A stretch of DNA of 59,809 nucleotides, taken from the IMG/VR virus record IMGVR_UViG_3300047335_000068, positions 1 through 59,809 of that record; one strand, 5' to 3'. Positions within the stretch are counted from its first letter, which is position 1, and each line of letters opens with the position of its first letter. The notes under the pieces are model-generated. The model searched no databases. It was not told where the DNA came from and saw nothing but the letters and a program-made list of their open reading frames with translations. This DNA is from a virus. Positions 48,150-55,984 of this stretch are shown here, one piece after another. A program made the translations under genes and the position numbers.

Positions 48150-48446
48150 TCAGCCGCAATACTCTGCACCACAAGGCCAGCATCCGATTATTCCGCGAGG
48201 GCACCGCCCGCCCGACACCGCGGTCGGATTGACCCTTATCTCGCGCCCGTTCTCGAGCGCCGCCAGCCGCGCTCGAAGGTCGATGATCTCGTCCATGAGG
48301 ACCACGAAGATAACCGCGGCCGTGGGCTGCTCTCCCCTGGCTTCCGACCGGCGCAGCGATTCCGCAACGCCGACGGCGGGGACGAGATCCCTACACAGCG
48401 CGCGAGCTCGCTCGAGCAAGACCGGCACGCGACGCTTATCTGTCAC
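48150..48446 (-). CDS. Small protein with Cys-rich end
   Basis: A 98 aa protein from a GTG at 48446 with GGGAG upstream. VPVLLERARALCRDLVPAVG, then a hydrophobic helix TAAVIFVVLMDEIIDLRARL and a C-terminal CPRGIIGCWPCGAEYCG with four Cys. No family recognised. Confidence 0.5.
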   Translation of the reverse strand: MTDKRRVPVLLERARALCRDLVPAVGVAESLRRSEARGEQPTAAVIFVVLMDEIIDLRARLAALENGREIRVNPTAVSGGRCPRGIIGCWPCGAEYCG

Positions 48447-48465
48447 AAGGTTGCTCCCATCCGGT

Positions 48466-48738
48466 CTAGTCTCGCGTCGGCGGCACGTAAGACGGCGGCG
48501 GCCGCAACGGCTCCGGTGCGCCGATCTCTTTTCCGACGGCCTCATGCACCATCATCAGCAGTTGAGCCTGCTCCACCGGCATGATCGCGATGACGCGCGT
48601 CACAGCGTCAGGCAAGGCCGCAAGAACCGCGGCGCGGGCGCGGGACACGCGGGCGGCCGACCAGTCCGCAAGGGCCTCTGGCATCAGCCGAGGGTCGTCT
48701 GTCTCGACCACAAGCATGATCGCCAGGGCGTGTTTCAA
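48466..48738 (-). CDS. Small protein, unknown
   Basis: A 90 aa protein from a TTG at 48738 that overlaps the upstream stop (TTGA). KHALAIMLVVETDDPRLMPE, helix-rich, Pro-rich end (PEPLRPPPSYVPPTRD). No family recognised. Confidence 0.55.
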   Translation of the reverse strand: MKHALAIMLVVETDDPRLMPEALADWSAARVSRARAAVLAALPDAVTRVIAIMPVEQAQLLMMVHEAVGKEIGAPEPLRPPPSYVPPTRD

Positions 48739-48920
48739 AGGAGTGTGTCCTGGCTTGCGGGATCCTGTTCCCGGACCGCCCGGCAGGTCTCCATCATGCG
48801 ACCGGTGTAGCCAAGAACGACAATGAGGATGTCCACGTCGCGGGTGCTGAAAGCATTCGCATTGACATAAAGGCGGTCGCCGTCAAACGAGAGCGTGAAT
48901 TTAAGCGTTCCGATGGTCAT
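48735..48920 (-). CDS. Small protein, unknown
   Basis: A 61 aa protein, MTIGTLKFTLSFDGDRLYVN then a hydrophobic strand VDILIVVLGYTGRMMETCRA. ATG at 48920 overlaps the upstream stop (ATGA). Role unknown. Confidence 0.55.
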   Translation of the reverse strand: MTIGTLKFTLSFDGDRLYVNANAFSTRDVDILIVVLGYTGRMMETCRAVREQDPASQDTLL

Positions 48921-49210
48921 TCGGGCGCGTGCTCCGCCGGGCTTGCGAGCAGACGCGCAGCATAAGCGACCTCGGCCTCGCTGAGATCGACTAAACCCGA
49001 AAATTGCCCTCGAGCGACACCCAGCTCTCCCCAGCGGCGTTCGGTGTCCTGGTAGAAAATACGGCACATATCGACGTCCACGCCGTAACTTTTGAGCTCA
49101 TTCACGACGTTTTCGGCGTCGTTCGTGATGGACTTGGGGCCATCCATGTCGACCAGGATGACGACCCCGGCATGGGTGATTATGACCATGCGGTAATAAG
49201 CGCGGGTCAC
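48917..49210 (-). CDS. Small protein, unknown
   Basis: A 97 aa protein from GTG 49210 (GTGA overlap). RAYYRMVIITHAGVVILVDM, then an acidic helix NDAENVVNELKSYGVDVDMC and a C-terminal helix SEAEVAYAARLLASPAEHAP. Alpha/beta look; no family recognised. Confidence 0.55.
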   Translation of the reverse strand: MTRAYYRMVIITHAGVVILVDMDGPKSITNDAENVVNELKSYGVDVDMCRIFYQDTERRWGELGVARGQFSGLVDLSEAEVAYAARLLASPAEHAPE

Positions 49211-50097
49211 AGCTTCAGACGTTCCATTTTCGGGAAGGGGTCGCCGGAAGCCCAGGCGAGCGCGTTCGCCTTGATTGTCTCGCCCCGGCGATAGGCGTTC
49301 CAGGCGAGAATGCCGAGCGCCAGCCCGGACGCTCGTTGCGTTTCCTCCCGCGACAGTCCGGCTGCCAACAGAGCCTCCCGCAATCGCATGGGCGGGCTGC
49401 TGGCTTTGCCGATCCCGGTTTTCAGCTCATCGAAAAACGCTGTCACAAGACGCTCTCTGGCCGAGCGACCGGCCAGAAAGGCAAGGCCGCCGACCATGGA
49501 AACCCTGAACGGCTTCGGCATGGTGCCGCAGACTCTCGCGCCTTGCACGGCGTCGGGCCAGCGGTGCAATGCCTCCGCGATCCGCGCGTTTGGCATTCGC
49601 CAGCGCAAAGATGACGGCAGGCCATCCTCGTAAGCCAGGCCAATCCGCAGCACCGCCGCCAGCCGCATCGTGTTGGTAAGACCCATCCCGGACAAAGCCT
49701 GGCCAGCTGATCGGCTACCGCCGCTGTTCGTGGCTGGGTAGGCCGCGCGCGCGATTCCGAAACGCAAGTCCATCGGGACCGCGATCCCCGTCTCGACCAC
49801 CGCCGTCAGCCGATGCTGGCCGTCATTGAGCAGGCGCTCGTCGGACATGATGATGGGCTCGCCGGTGTTGGTCCACTCAGCTCGCATCAGCGCGAAGGCG
49901 ACGGCTTTGACGCCAGCTCGGGTCACCGGACGGTTCGCCTCCCCAGGCCGGTTGTACTCGAGGATCGTCTTTGCGATCTCGGGCGTGACCAGCACGTCGA
50001 TGACGCTGAGCGGGTTACCGGCTTCGATCCAGGCTCGGACCTGCTTGCTGGTAACCGATCCGGGCGCTTTCGGGACGACTTCGAGCTGCTGCAGCAT
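49207..50097 (-). CDS. DGQHRL-motif (ParB-like) protein
   Basis: A 296 aa protein. ALMRAEWTNTGEPIIMSDER followed by LLNDGQHRLTAVVETG (residues 70-103) is a DGQHR-type ParB-fold motif found in many phage proteins. The C-terminal half is helical (LREALLAAGLSREETQRASG). First gene of the accessory minus run. This is the third ParB-fold protein in the genome. Function unknown; the fold may use or bind nucleotides. Confidence 0.75.
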   Translation of the reverse strand: MLQQLEVVPKAPGSVTSKQVRAWIEAGNPLSVIDVLVTPEIAKTILEYNRPGEANRPVTRAGVKAVAFALMRAEWTNTGEPIIMSDERLLNDGQHRLTAVVETGIAVPMDLRFGIARAAYPATNSGGSRSAGQALSGMGLTNTMRLAAVLRIGLAYEDGLPSSLRWRMPNARIAEALHRWPDAVQGARVCGTMPKPFRVSMVGGLAFLAGRSARERLVTAFFDELKTGIGKASSPPMRLREALLAAGLSREETQRASGLALGILAWNAYRRGETIKANALAWASGDPFPKMERLKL

Positions 50098-50133
50098 TCT
50101 CTTCTTGCCCCGCGAGGAGTACTCGGTCCTTGC

Positions 50134-50168
50134 AGAGATTCACCGGGCATGGGTAAGAGTCAATCTCT
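50134..50168. promoter_or_regulatory. Inverted repeat in the divergent spacer before the RHH gene
   Basis: AGAGATT (50134-50140) and AATCTCT (50162-50168) are exact inverse copies with 21 bases between them, so centres fall on the same face of the helix. It lies between the DGQHRL gene and the ribbon-helix-helix gene at 50188, a natural place for an autoregulatory operator. Confidence 0.45.
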
Positions 50169-50187
50169 TTGATCATGGAGGATACCT

Positions 50188-50580
50188 TTGACTGCGACCG
50201 AGGATGACCGGGCTCGACCCTGGAACATCAAAAATGTCCCGGAAACCGTGCGAAACCGCGCGACGGCGGCTGCCGCCAAAATCGAGGCCCAGATCGGCGA
50301 ATACGTTACGCAAGCACTCATCGAGAAAATCAGCCGCGACCGCTCGACGGGCAAGCAGAAGCCCGAGGTGTTCGACCCTCATCAGAATATGGACGCGCTG
50401 GAAAAGCTGGTGACGCTCGCCATGCAGGTCTCCGAGCTCAATAAGGGCGAGCCGCCACCGGCGCACCTCACCCGGGCGATCTACGTCCTGATCAACCGCC
50501 GGGTGAAGGCGATCGGGGAGGTCGGCCATACCCGGTTGCTCACCGGGCCAGGCGCCGAGCCCGCGGACGGATCGGGGTGA
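50188..50580 (+). CDS. Ribbon-helix-helix DNA-binding protein
   Basis: A 130 aa protein from a TTG at 50188 with GGAGG at ideal distance. RPWNIKNVPETVRNRATAAA followed by AKIEAQIGEYVTQALIEKIS is an Arc/CopG-type ribbon-helix-helix. The C-terminal helical part may dimerise. First gene of the plus accessory run and likely its regulator. TTG rather than ATG may keep its level low. Confidence 0.7.
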   Translation: MTATEDDRARPWNIKNVPETVRNRATAAAAKIEAQIGEYVTQALIEKISRDRSTGKQKPEVFDPHQNMDALEKLVTLAMQVSELNKGEPPPAHLTRAIYVLINRRVKAIGEVGHTRLLTGPGAEPADGSG

Positions 50581-51152
50581 GCCCGGCAGGCGACGGGTTC
50601 ACCATCTATGGCTTGCCAGTGCGCGGCAGGAGCTGCGCAAGCTGCAAGCTCTGCTGCACCCTGGTTCCAGTCGAGCTCGACGACGGCTGGAGCAAAGCGG
50701 GCGAGGCCTGCAAGCACCTATGCAGCAAAGGCTGCGGCATCTACCCCAAGCGCCCGAGCTCCTGCCGCTACTGGTCGTGCCGGTGGCTGTTCGACCCGGC
50801 CACCTTGGGGCTCCGGCGCCCGGACCAGGTCCACTACCTGATCGACGCCATGCCGGACCAGATCCGGTTGACCTATGATGACGGCGAGGCCCACATGATC
50901 GACGTCGTCCAGGTCTGGGTGGACCCAAGGCACCGGGGCGCCTGGCGCGACCAGCCGCTTCTCGACTATCTCGATGCGCTAGGCCGGACGCACCGCATGG
51001 CGGCAATCCTGCGGTTCAGCAGCACCGACTGTCTCGTCCTGTTCCCGCCGTCTGTTTCGGCCGACGGCAAGTGGCACGAAAAGAGCGGCAGCATGTCGAC
51101 CGAGATCGGGAACCATTCGGCGCATCCAATGGGCGGGAGGCCGCCGCTTTGA
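50577..51152 (+). CDS. YkgJ-like Cys-cluster protein
   Basis: A 191 aa protein from a GTG at 50577 (GTGA overlap). CASCKLCCTLVPVELDDG, then CKHLCSKGCGIYPKRPSSCR follow the YkgJ/CxxCxxCC pattern thought to bind zinc or iron. A small beta domain follows (DQIRLTYDDGEAHMIDVVQV). It occurs on its own in some phages. The last 40 residues differ and overlap no other gene. Function unknown. Confidence 0.75.
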   Translation: MSPAGDGFTIYGLPVRGRSCASCKLCCTLVPVELDDGWSKAGEACKHLCSKGCGIYPKRPSSCRYWSCRWLFDPATLGLRRPDQVHYLIDAMPDQIRLTYDDGEAHMIDVVQVWVDPRHRGAWRDQPLLDYLDALGRTHRMAAILRFSSTDCLVLFPPSVSADGKWHEKSGSMSTEIGNHSAHPMGGRPPL

Positions 51153-51481
51153 GGCGCGATTACGTCGAGACCTTCCTGCGCACCTTTGACAACGCGCACA
51201 CCGTCCGCGCCTATACGAGAGTGCTCGACAGTTTCATGAGGTTCTGCGACCAAAAGCGCCTGAAAGTCTTCAACCGCGTCACGCCGACGCATATCGCGGA
51301 TTGGGTCTGGGAGCTGAGCTTCAGCAAAGCAGCCTCCACCGTCCGAGCCATGATTGCGGTCGTGCGCAGCTTCTTCGACTGGCTCATCACCGGCGGTATC
51401 GTCCGGACCAATCCAGCGGTCGCGATCCGCGCTCTGCCAGCTCGAGTGCGGCAGGCGATCGAGAGAAGGGCCGCGCGGTGA
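51149..51481 (+). CDS. Orphan core-binding domain of a tyrosine recombinase
   Basis: A 110 aa protein from a TTG at 51149, with GGGAGG upstream and TTGA overlap. DYVETFLRTFDNAHTVRAYT, RVLDSFMRFCDQKRLKVFNR, TVRAMIAVVRSFFDWLITGG and NPAVAIRALP are the four-helix core-binding (SAM-like) domain of phage integrases. The gene stops at RRAAR where the catalytic domain should begin, and no catalytic domain follows in any frame. Remnant of a lost integrase, or a DNA-binding protein in its own right. Confidence 0.75.
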   Translation: MRRDYVETFLRTFDNAHTVRAYTRVLDSFMRFCDQKRLKVFNRVTPTHIADWVWELSFSKAASTVRAMIAVVRSFFDWLITGGIVRTNPAVAIRALPARVRQAIERRAAR

Positions 51482-51693
51482 TGGTCGACGCGCTTGAGTT
51501 TTTCGTCATCGCGACATGCCGACCGAGCACCACGACGTGCTGCAGGTACCTCTGCATGTCATCGAGAGGATGGGAATGCGCTAAGCTGTCAAAGAAGCTG
51601 CGGCGCACGATCGATGGCCGCGTGGCAACGGGAAAATCGCGCGCGACAGGCGATAACTGCAAAGGACGCCAGCTGGCGGGTGGGACATGGTAG
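51481..51693 (+). CDS. Doubtful small frame after the recombinase fragment
   Basis: A 70 aa frame, MVDALEFFVIATCRPSTTTC to GRQLAGGTW, whose ATG overlaps the preceding stop. Cys/Arg/Thr-rich and less natural than its neighbours. Another frame in the same bases (from an ATG at 51514) reads more naturally but is stopped by TAA after 22 codons, then stays open again. The segment may be decayed sequence. Confidence 0.3.
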   Translation: MVDALEFFVIATCRPSTTTCCRYLCMSSRGWECAKLSKKLRRTIDGRVATGKSRATGDNCKGRQLAGGTW

Positions 51694-52034
51694 AAACGAA
51701 GCTCGTCGAGGTGCGGGACATCGGCACTTTCATCCCAGCACTGGTGATCAGGATGACAGCCGAGAACGAGAGCCAGGGGTATCTGATGGGCCGGGCCGGC
51801 TTTCTTAAGCCGCCGTTGCAATTCCAGCCGAGCGTGATTCTCATGAAGCTCAGCGACCAGGAAGCAACAGCCGACTCCTACGCCTGGAAAAGCGGCGCGC
51901 GCACAATGCCGGTCGCGCATGAATGGCTGCTCGATCACTTCGACGACATCGAGGATGGCAGCGTCGTGGATGTCGAGTTCATCCTGGGCGAAACCAATGA
52001 GCCGAAGAAGTCTGAGCGGGGCGGGCTTTTCTGA
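51687..52034 (+). CDS. Conserved phage protein, unknown
   Basis: A 115 aa protein, MVETKLVEVRDIGTFIPALV through YLMGRAGFLKPPLQFQPSVI to DHFDDIEDGSVVDVEFILGE and TNEPKKSERGGLF. I have the impression that this pattern is common in phage accessory regions, without a known function. Overlaps the next gene by one base. Confidence 0.7.
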   Translation: MVETKLVEVRDIGTFIPALVIRMTAENESQGYLMGRAGFLKPPLQFQPSVILMKLSDQEATADSYAWKSGARTMPVAHEWLLDHFDDIEDGSVVDVEFILGETNEPKKSERGGLF

Positions 52035-52255
52035 TGATCGTCAAGGTTCAGACCGCCATGTTTTCGACGACCGGGAAAGAACGCGGCCGGGGCCTGGTCT
52101 ACGACGAGAACCGCGAGCACCAGATCGAGCAGCCGATTCCGATGGAGGTCTATAACCAGGTCGCAAAATTGCCGCGGCCGAAGGCGTTTTTCCACGCCAC
52201 ATGGGCAGGCAGCTTCTGGGAGATCGGGCCGCCAGCCGAATGGCAGTCATGGTGA
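52034..52255 (+). CDS. Small protein, unknown
   Basis: A 73 aa protein, MIVKVQTAMFSTTGKERGRG, LVYDENREHQIEQPIPMEVY, ending FWEIGPPAEWQSW. Mostly beta. Coupled to genes on both sides (TGATG and ATGGTGA). Unknown family. Confidence 0.6.
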   Translation: MIVKVQTAMFSTTGKERGRGLVYDENREHQIEQPIPMEVYNQVAKLPRPKAFFHATWAGSFWEIGPPAEWQSW

Positions 52256-52470
52256 ACGAGCTCGACACCGTGCGAGAGCACATGCTGTTCGTGAACGACC
52301 ACGAGCATTCACGCGCCATGGTGACAACCCGCGCCGCGCGCGCGTCATTCCTGACGACCGTCGAACAGCACCGGCAGATGGGGCTCGCCCCCCGGGTGAC
52401 CTTCGCCCTCTACGCTCTCAAGAGCGAAGGGCATTACGAGCTCCTTGAGCGCCGAACAGCCGGAGGATGA
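52249..52470 (+). CDS. Small helical protein, unknown
   Basis: A 73 aa protein, MVNELDTVREHMLFVNDHEH, one helical domain ending LLERRTAGG. ATG at 52249 overlaps the preceding stop by seven bases. No family recognised. Confidence 0.55.
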   Translation: MVNELDTVREHMLFVNDHEHSRAMVTTRAARASFLTTVEQHRQMGLAPRVTFALYALKSEGHYELLERRTAGG

Positions 52471-52473
52471 CCG

Positions 52474-52863
52474 ATGGACCTGCTGCCGGGCTTTTACTAC
52501 GTCCTTGCCGAAGACGGCCGGAGCGTGATCGAGGCAAGCTTCATGGATCAATGGTGCGAGATGTTCGAAAATAGGGAGGCCCGCACCGTGGGTCGAACCG
52601 AGCTCGACCACGACGTCCTCATTTCGAGCGTCTTCGTCGGCACAGACCTTGGTTTCCTTCACACAGGAACGCCGATCACATTCGAGACGGTGATCTTCGG
52701 GCTCGACCCGGATGATGGCTACCAGGAGCGATATTCCACCTGGGAAGAAGCCGAGCGCGGGCACCAGAGAGCCGTCGACCACGCGATCGCCGTCCTGGTG
52801 GCGGCCAATATCGACAAGACCTTCGACAGCCTTGTCGGAAAAGGCGAAACAAATGAGCGATGA
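52474..52863 (+). CDS. Protein of unknown function
   Basis: A 129 aa protein, MDLLPGFYYVLAEDGRSVIE, then TELDHDVLISSVFVGTDLGF and TFETVIFGLDPDDGYQERYS. The ending is a helix EEAERGHQRAVDHAIAVLVA. Beta-rich start. Unknown family. Confidence 0.6.
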   Translation: MDLLPGFYYVLAEDGRSVIEASFMDQWCEMFENREARTVGRTELDHDVLISSVFVGTDLGFLHTGTPITFETVIFGLDPDDGYQERYSTWEEAERGHQRAVDHAIAVLVAANIDKTFDSLVGKGETNER

Positions 52864-53551
52864 GAGACGGGTCCGGCTCAGAACGAGCTCGGACGCCGCA
52901 AAAAGCCTCGCGCAATACGAGGAGATGCGGAACAGCGACGACATCGCACAGGCAATGATCATCGCGGAAAAGCACGATGGAACCTGGGTGATTGTTGGTC
53001 AGGGGATGAGCCCGGCAGCCATGGGGATTGCGCTGATGACCGCGGCGCAAGCGGTGGAGCAGGCTACGCTCCAGGGCCGCGAAGTGCGGCTAACGCCCCA
53101 TGTCGAGCCAGAACGGCGGGGCGTGCGAAGCGGGGAGAAGGCGCTCCCCCGCTTGATCACAAAAAACAAGGATGGCGTGTTGGTGCCGCCGGCGGGCGAG
53201 AATTTCGTCAGCTGCGGCGAATGCCACCACCCGCACTGGTTCATGCTGCACCGGAACGACGATGACAGCATTGCCCGGTTCGCCTGCACGCATTGCGGCA
53301 ATGAGCTCGAGGCCGCCCCGGCGCCAGATCGCGTGATGGAGTTCGCGGCGGCCGCGCTCGGAGATTACGTGGGGAGCCTGCTCGAAGACCCGAGCGAGCT
53401 CGTCCACCCGGACAGCACAATCAGTCCGAGCCACGCGCTGAGCGAAATGAGGCTGGTCGCAAGAGACCTCGGCATCGACTTCGAATCGCTGCTGGCGAAA
53501 GGGTCCCATTTCCAGCGCCACCGTCTTGCGAACCTGGAGCGGGGCAATTGA
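52853..53551 (+). CDS. Protein with central zinc ribbon, unknown
   Basis: A 232 aa protein from the ATG at 52853 (11-base overlap with the preceding gene). VSCGECHHPHWFMLHRNDDD and RFACTHCGNELEA give two CxxC pairs at about residues 120-152. The N-terminal 60 residues are helical. The C-terminal part is helical with ARDLGIDFESLLAKGSHFQR. Unknown role. Confidence 0.6.
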   Translation: MSDERRVRLRTSSDAAKSLAQYEEMRNSDDIAQAMIIAEKHDGTWVIVGQGMSPAAMGIALMTAAQAVEQATLQGREVRLTPHVEPERRGVRSGEKALPRLITKNKDGVLVPPAGENFVSCGECHHPHWFMLHRNDDDSIARFACTHCGNELEAAPAPDRVMEFAAAALGDYVGSLLEDPSELVHPDSTISPSHALSEMRLVARDLGIDFESLLAKGSHFQRHRLANLERGN

Positions 53552-54219
53552 ACGAAATCCCGCCCGACGCCCGACGGCGCCTGCTTGGACTGCTGCCCTG
53601 GGCGCGCGGCGAAGCAAAAAAGAGCGAAGATCGCGTGGTCGTCCACTCGGCAGCGGCGACGTCACAACTGCAGTATCTGACCGAGGACAACCTCGGCGGC
53701 ATCTGGGTCTATCCGGCCCCGCTCGGCGGCTGGCATTGCGACCTGTTGCTGAAAAACGTCCCGCCTGGCGTTCCGAATGCAATGGGGACCCAGGTCGGGG
53801 CGCCGCTCAAGACGCGCGCCGAGGCCGAGGAGCTGGCAAAGACACTTTTGATCGCCGTGCTGGTCATGATGGAAATGCCGAAGAAAAAACAGGATCCGGT
53901 CTTCCTGCTCTATGGCTGGAATATGCCGCTGCCGCGTATCGCGATTGCCCGCGCTCCCGACTTCTACCCAGAGTTCGGCGCCGGGTTTGAGTCGATCGAC
54001 CACGCGGAGGCCGCGATCATCGACCGGCTCATGGAGCTCTGCCCTGATGGCGACGAGGCCGGCCTGGCTGACCTCAACGACTGGAGTGCCGAGAAAAAGT
54101 CGCGTCTTCTCTCAGTCCTGGTCCGAGCCGCGATGACCGGGCTTTTCGTCTACCCGCGTCGTCGCGACGGCGTGCCGGTCGACCACGATGTCAGACGCGA
54201 CGCTCCACCGCCGAATTGA
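53548..54219 (+). CDS. Protein of unknown function
   Basis: A 223 aa protein from a TTG at 53548, overlapping the preceding stop as TTGA. Begins NEIPPDARRRLLGLLPWARG; two beta/helix parts around GIWVYPAPLGGWHCDLLLKN and DPVFLLYGWNMPLPRIAIAR. Its 3' end overlaps the end of the late minus run by 29 bases, so the two runs collide. Unknown family. Confidence 0.6.
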   Translation: MNEIPPDARRRLLGLLPWARGEAKKSEDRVVVHSAAATSQLQYLTEDNLGGIWVYPAPLGGWHCDLLLKNVPPGVPNAMGTQVGAPLKTRAEAEELAKTLLIAVLVMMEMPKKKQDPVFLLYGWNMPLPRIAIARAPDFYPEFGAGFESIDHAEAAIIDRLMELCPDGDEAGLADLNDWSAEKKSRLLSVLVRAAMTGLFVYPRRRDGVPVDHDVRRDAPPPN

Positions 54220-54616
54220 GCTGCATCAGGATCGCGTGCATTGCCGGGAGCGGTTCGAGCTTCGTGTCCACCTTATCGAGACGCACCTCGAGCTTGCCGA
54301 GGTTGAAATTGAGCCGGCTCTCCATCGTCTGAAGCTCGTTCCTGGTCGCGCTGTTGTCCCTCATGCGGCCCAGCTCGACTTGAATATCCGCGATGAGCTT
54401 TTGAACGTCGGCCGCCATCCTGTCCCGCGCGGACCTGTCCATGGCGTCCCCCCGCTCGATGTCTTTCTCCAGATCACGCCGAAGCGCCTCGATCTCCTCA
54501 GACAGCCTCTCGGCATTCGCGTTGATGCTGTTCTGCAGGTAGGCGAAAACGCCGCCGAGCGACGCGAGGCAGGTCAACACCGCGCTGAACAGCGCAATCC
54601 AGTTGGCCTCGTCCAT
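54191..54616 (-). CDS. Membrane-anchored coiled-coil protein (lysis accessory candidate)
   Basis: A 141 aa protein. NWIALFSAVLTCLASLGGVF at residues 5-24 is a membrane span, followed by about 110 residues of coiled coil (AERLSEEIEALRRDLEKDIE, ESRLNFNLGKLEVRLDKVDT). This shape fits an i-spanin or similar lysis helper, but also other anchor proteins. Last gene of the late run, ending inside the convergent gene. Confidence 0.55.
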   Translation of the reverse strand: MDEANWIALFSAVLTCLASLGGVFAYLQNSINANAERLSEEIEALRRDLEKDIERGDAMDRSARDRMAADVQKLIADIQVELGRMRDNSATRNELQTMESRLNFNLGKLEVRLDKVDTKLEPLPAMHAILMQLNSAVERRV

Positions 54617-55023
54617 CACGCACCTCGAGCGCCCAGCTGCGCAGCCGCCAGAATGAACTTCAACCCCCCGAGGAGGCTGAACAAGCCAAATGACGACAGA
54701 AAACCGCCATAGATCGCAGAGAGCGTCGTCACGGAGCCGATGAACAGCCAGAAGACAATATTCGCGAAAAACACCCAGGCCGCACACCGCGACCGGTCAC
54801 AAAGCACGACAGCGACCAGGGCCGCCGCATCCGCGAGCATCACGAGGCCCATCATCCAGGCGGAGACGCCCAGCTTCTCGACAAAGTGGAATGTGGGGGC
54901 GCGGTCAAAGACATGGCCGGGTCCGAGCAGCATCAGCGCGACCACCAAGCACCAGCAGGCCCAGATAATCGAAAAGGAGCGCGGATCAAGCTGGAGAAGC
55001 CGGCGGAGCCGACCGGATTTCAT
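54616..55023 (-). CDS. Four-span membrane protein
   Basis: A 135 aa protein with hydrophobic spans near residues 17-35, 51-75, 82-100 and 108-130 (for example MMGLVMLADAAALVAVVLC). Basic start MKSGRLRRLLQLDPR. ATGA and TGATG overlaps tie it into the late run. A holin or other lysis-linked membrane protein is possible; nothing proves it. Confidence 0.55.
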   Translation of the reverse strand: MKSGRLRRLLQLDPRSFSIIWACWCLVVALMLLGPGHVFDRAPTFHFVEKLGVSAWMMGLVMLADAAALVAVVLCDRSRCAAWVFFANIVFWLFIGSVTTLSAIYGGFLSSFGLFSLLGGLKFILAAAQLGARGA

Positions 55024-55541
55024 GCGCCGGTCAGCGACTCAAGGATGAAGCCCCAGGTGATCGCCGTCGCGGCAATGCCGGTCGCCGTGATCGTCGGGCC
55101 CGAGCTGCCAGCGCCGAGCGTCAGAACCAGGCCTGTCAGGGTCGAGTCCTGGTAGAAGACCGTTGGCGTCGTGTTGCCGAAGGCCGCGCAGTTCGGGGCG
55201 CTCGCGGTGCGCGTGACGGCGAGCTCGATCTCCCAGACCGAAAACACGCGGGTCGACTGGTTCTGGGCAACGACGCGCCCTTTGAGGACCGCATAGCCGC
55301 CGGTCGAGGGGATCGAGGGCAGACCGGTAAACGGGGTCGCGGTCGCGCCGCTCGTCACCAGGGAGCCCTGGATCACGCCCTCGGCCACCGCGCTCGCGAT
55401 GAGGTCGAGGTTGGCGAGCTTCGTCAGCGGGGCTGCGCCGTTCACGCCAGGGACGAGGATCGGGTAAAAAGCGCCGGGCATGTCCGCGCTCGTCGCCTCC
55501 GGCTGGTCGATCATCTCCGCATAGGTCTGGCTCTGGCTCAC
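55020..55541 (-). CDS. Late virion-like protein
   Basis: A 173 aa protein, Thr/Ala/Gly rich and Pro-containing, starting MSQSQTYAEMIDQPEATSAD. ESTRVF-like strands appear around QSTRVFSVWEIELAVTRTAS and GLVLTLGAGSSGPTITATGI. Composition is that of a virion surface protein. GTG start, GTGA overlap. No family recognised. Confidence 0.55.
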   Translation of the reverse strand: MSQSQTYAEMIDQPEATSADMPGAFYPILVPGVNGAAPLTKLANLDLIASAVAEGVIQGSLVTSGATATPFTGLPSIPSTGGYAVLKGRVVAQNQSTRVFSVWEIELAVTRTASAPNCAAFGNTTPTVFYQDSTLTGLVLTLGAGSSGPTITATGIAATAITWGFILESLTGA

Positions 55542-55984
55542 GACGGCGCTCCGCTCGGGAAGGGGACGCCACCAAGCAGGACGACGTCCTGGTTATTCGT
55601 GACGATGGTCGGGTCAGGCACCGGCACCGGGTACGGGGAAATGACCTGAAGCAGAAGGTCGAAGGTCACGCGCTCCGCGGTCTCCAGAAACGTCAGGTGC
55701 GTGCGCACGACATAGGACACGCCGCTCGTCCCCTGGCACAGCTTGAACCCGGCCTTCATGCCGTCGCTGGAAATGGCGACCGATGGGATCGTCAGCGCGC
55801 CGTCGCCGGCGACGATCGATCGTCCGGCCTGGCCGATCGTGTCGCCCAGGTCATTGCAGAACAGCGTCGCATCGACCCACCAATAGTCGCTGTCGAGCGG
55901 ATGCTTGATGCCCCAGAGGATCGGGCTGGCGCCGCCGGCCCGGATCGGCCGGGCGACGCGCAGCATCGATGACATCCCGCTCAT
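55538..55984 (-). CDS. Late virion-like protein
   Basis: A 148 aa protein, RAGGASPILWGIKHPLDSDY, SGVSYVVRTHLTFLETAERV, FDLLLQVISPYPVPVPDPTI. Beta-rich, similar in length and style to the next upstream gene; the pair may be subunits of one structure. Both follow the gp80-like tail gene. No family recognised. Confidence 0.55.
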   Translation of the reverse strand: MSGMSSMLRVARPIRAGGASPILWGIKHPLDSDYWWVDATLFCNDLGDTIGQAGRSIVAGDGALTIPSVAISSDGMKAGFKLCQGTSGVSYVVRTHLTFLETAERVTFDLLLQVISPYPVPVPDPTIVTNNQDVVLLGGVPFPSGAPS

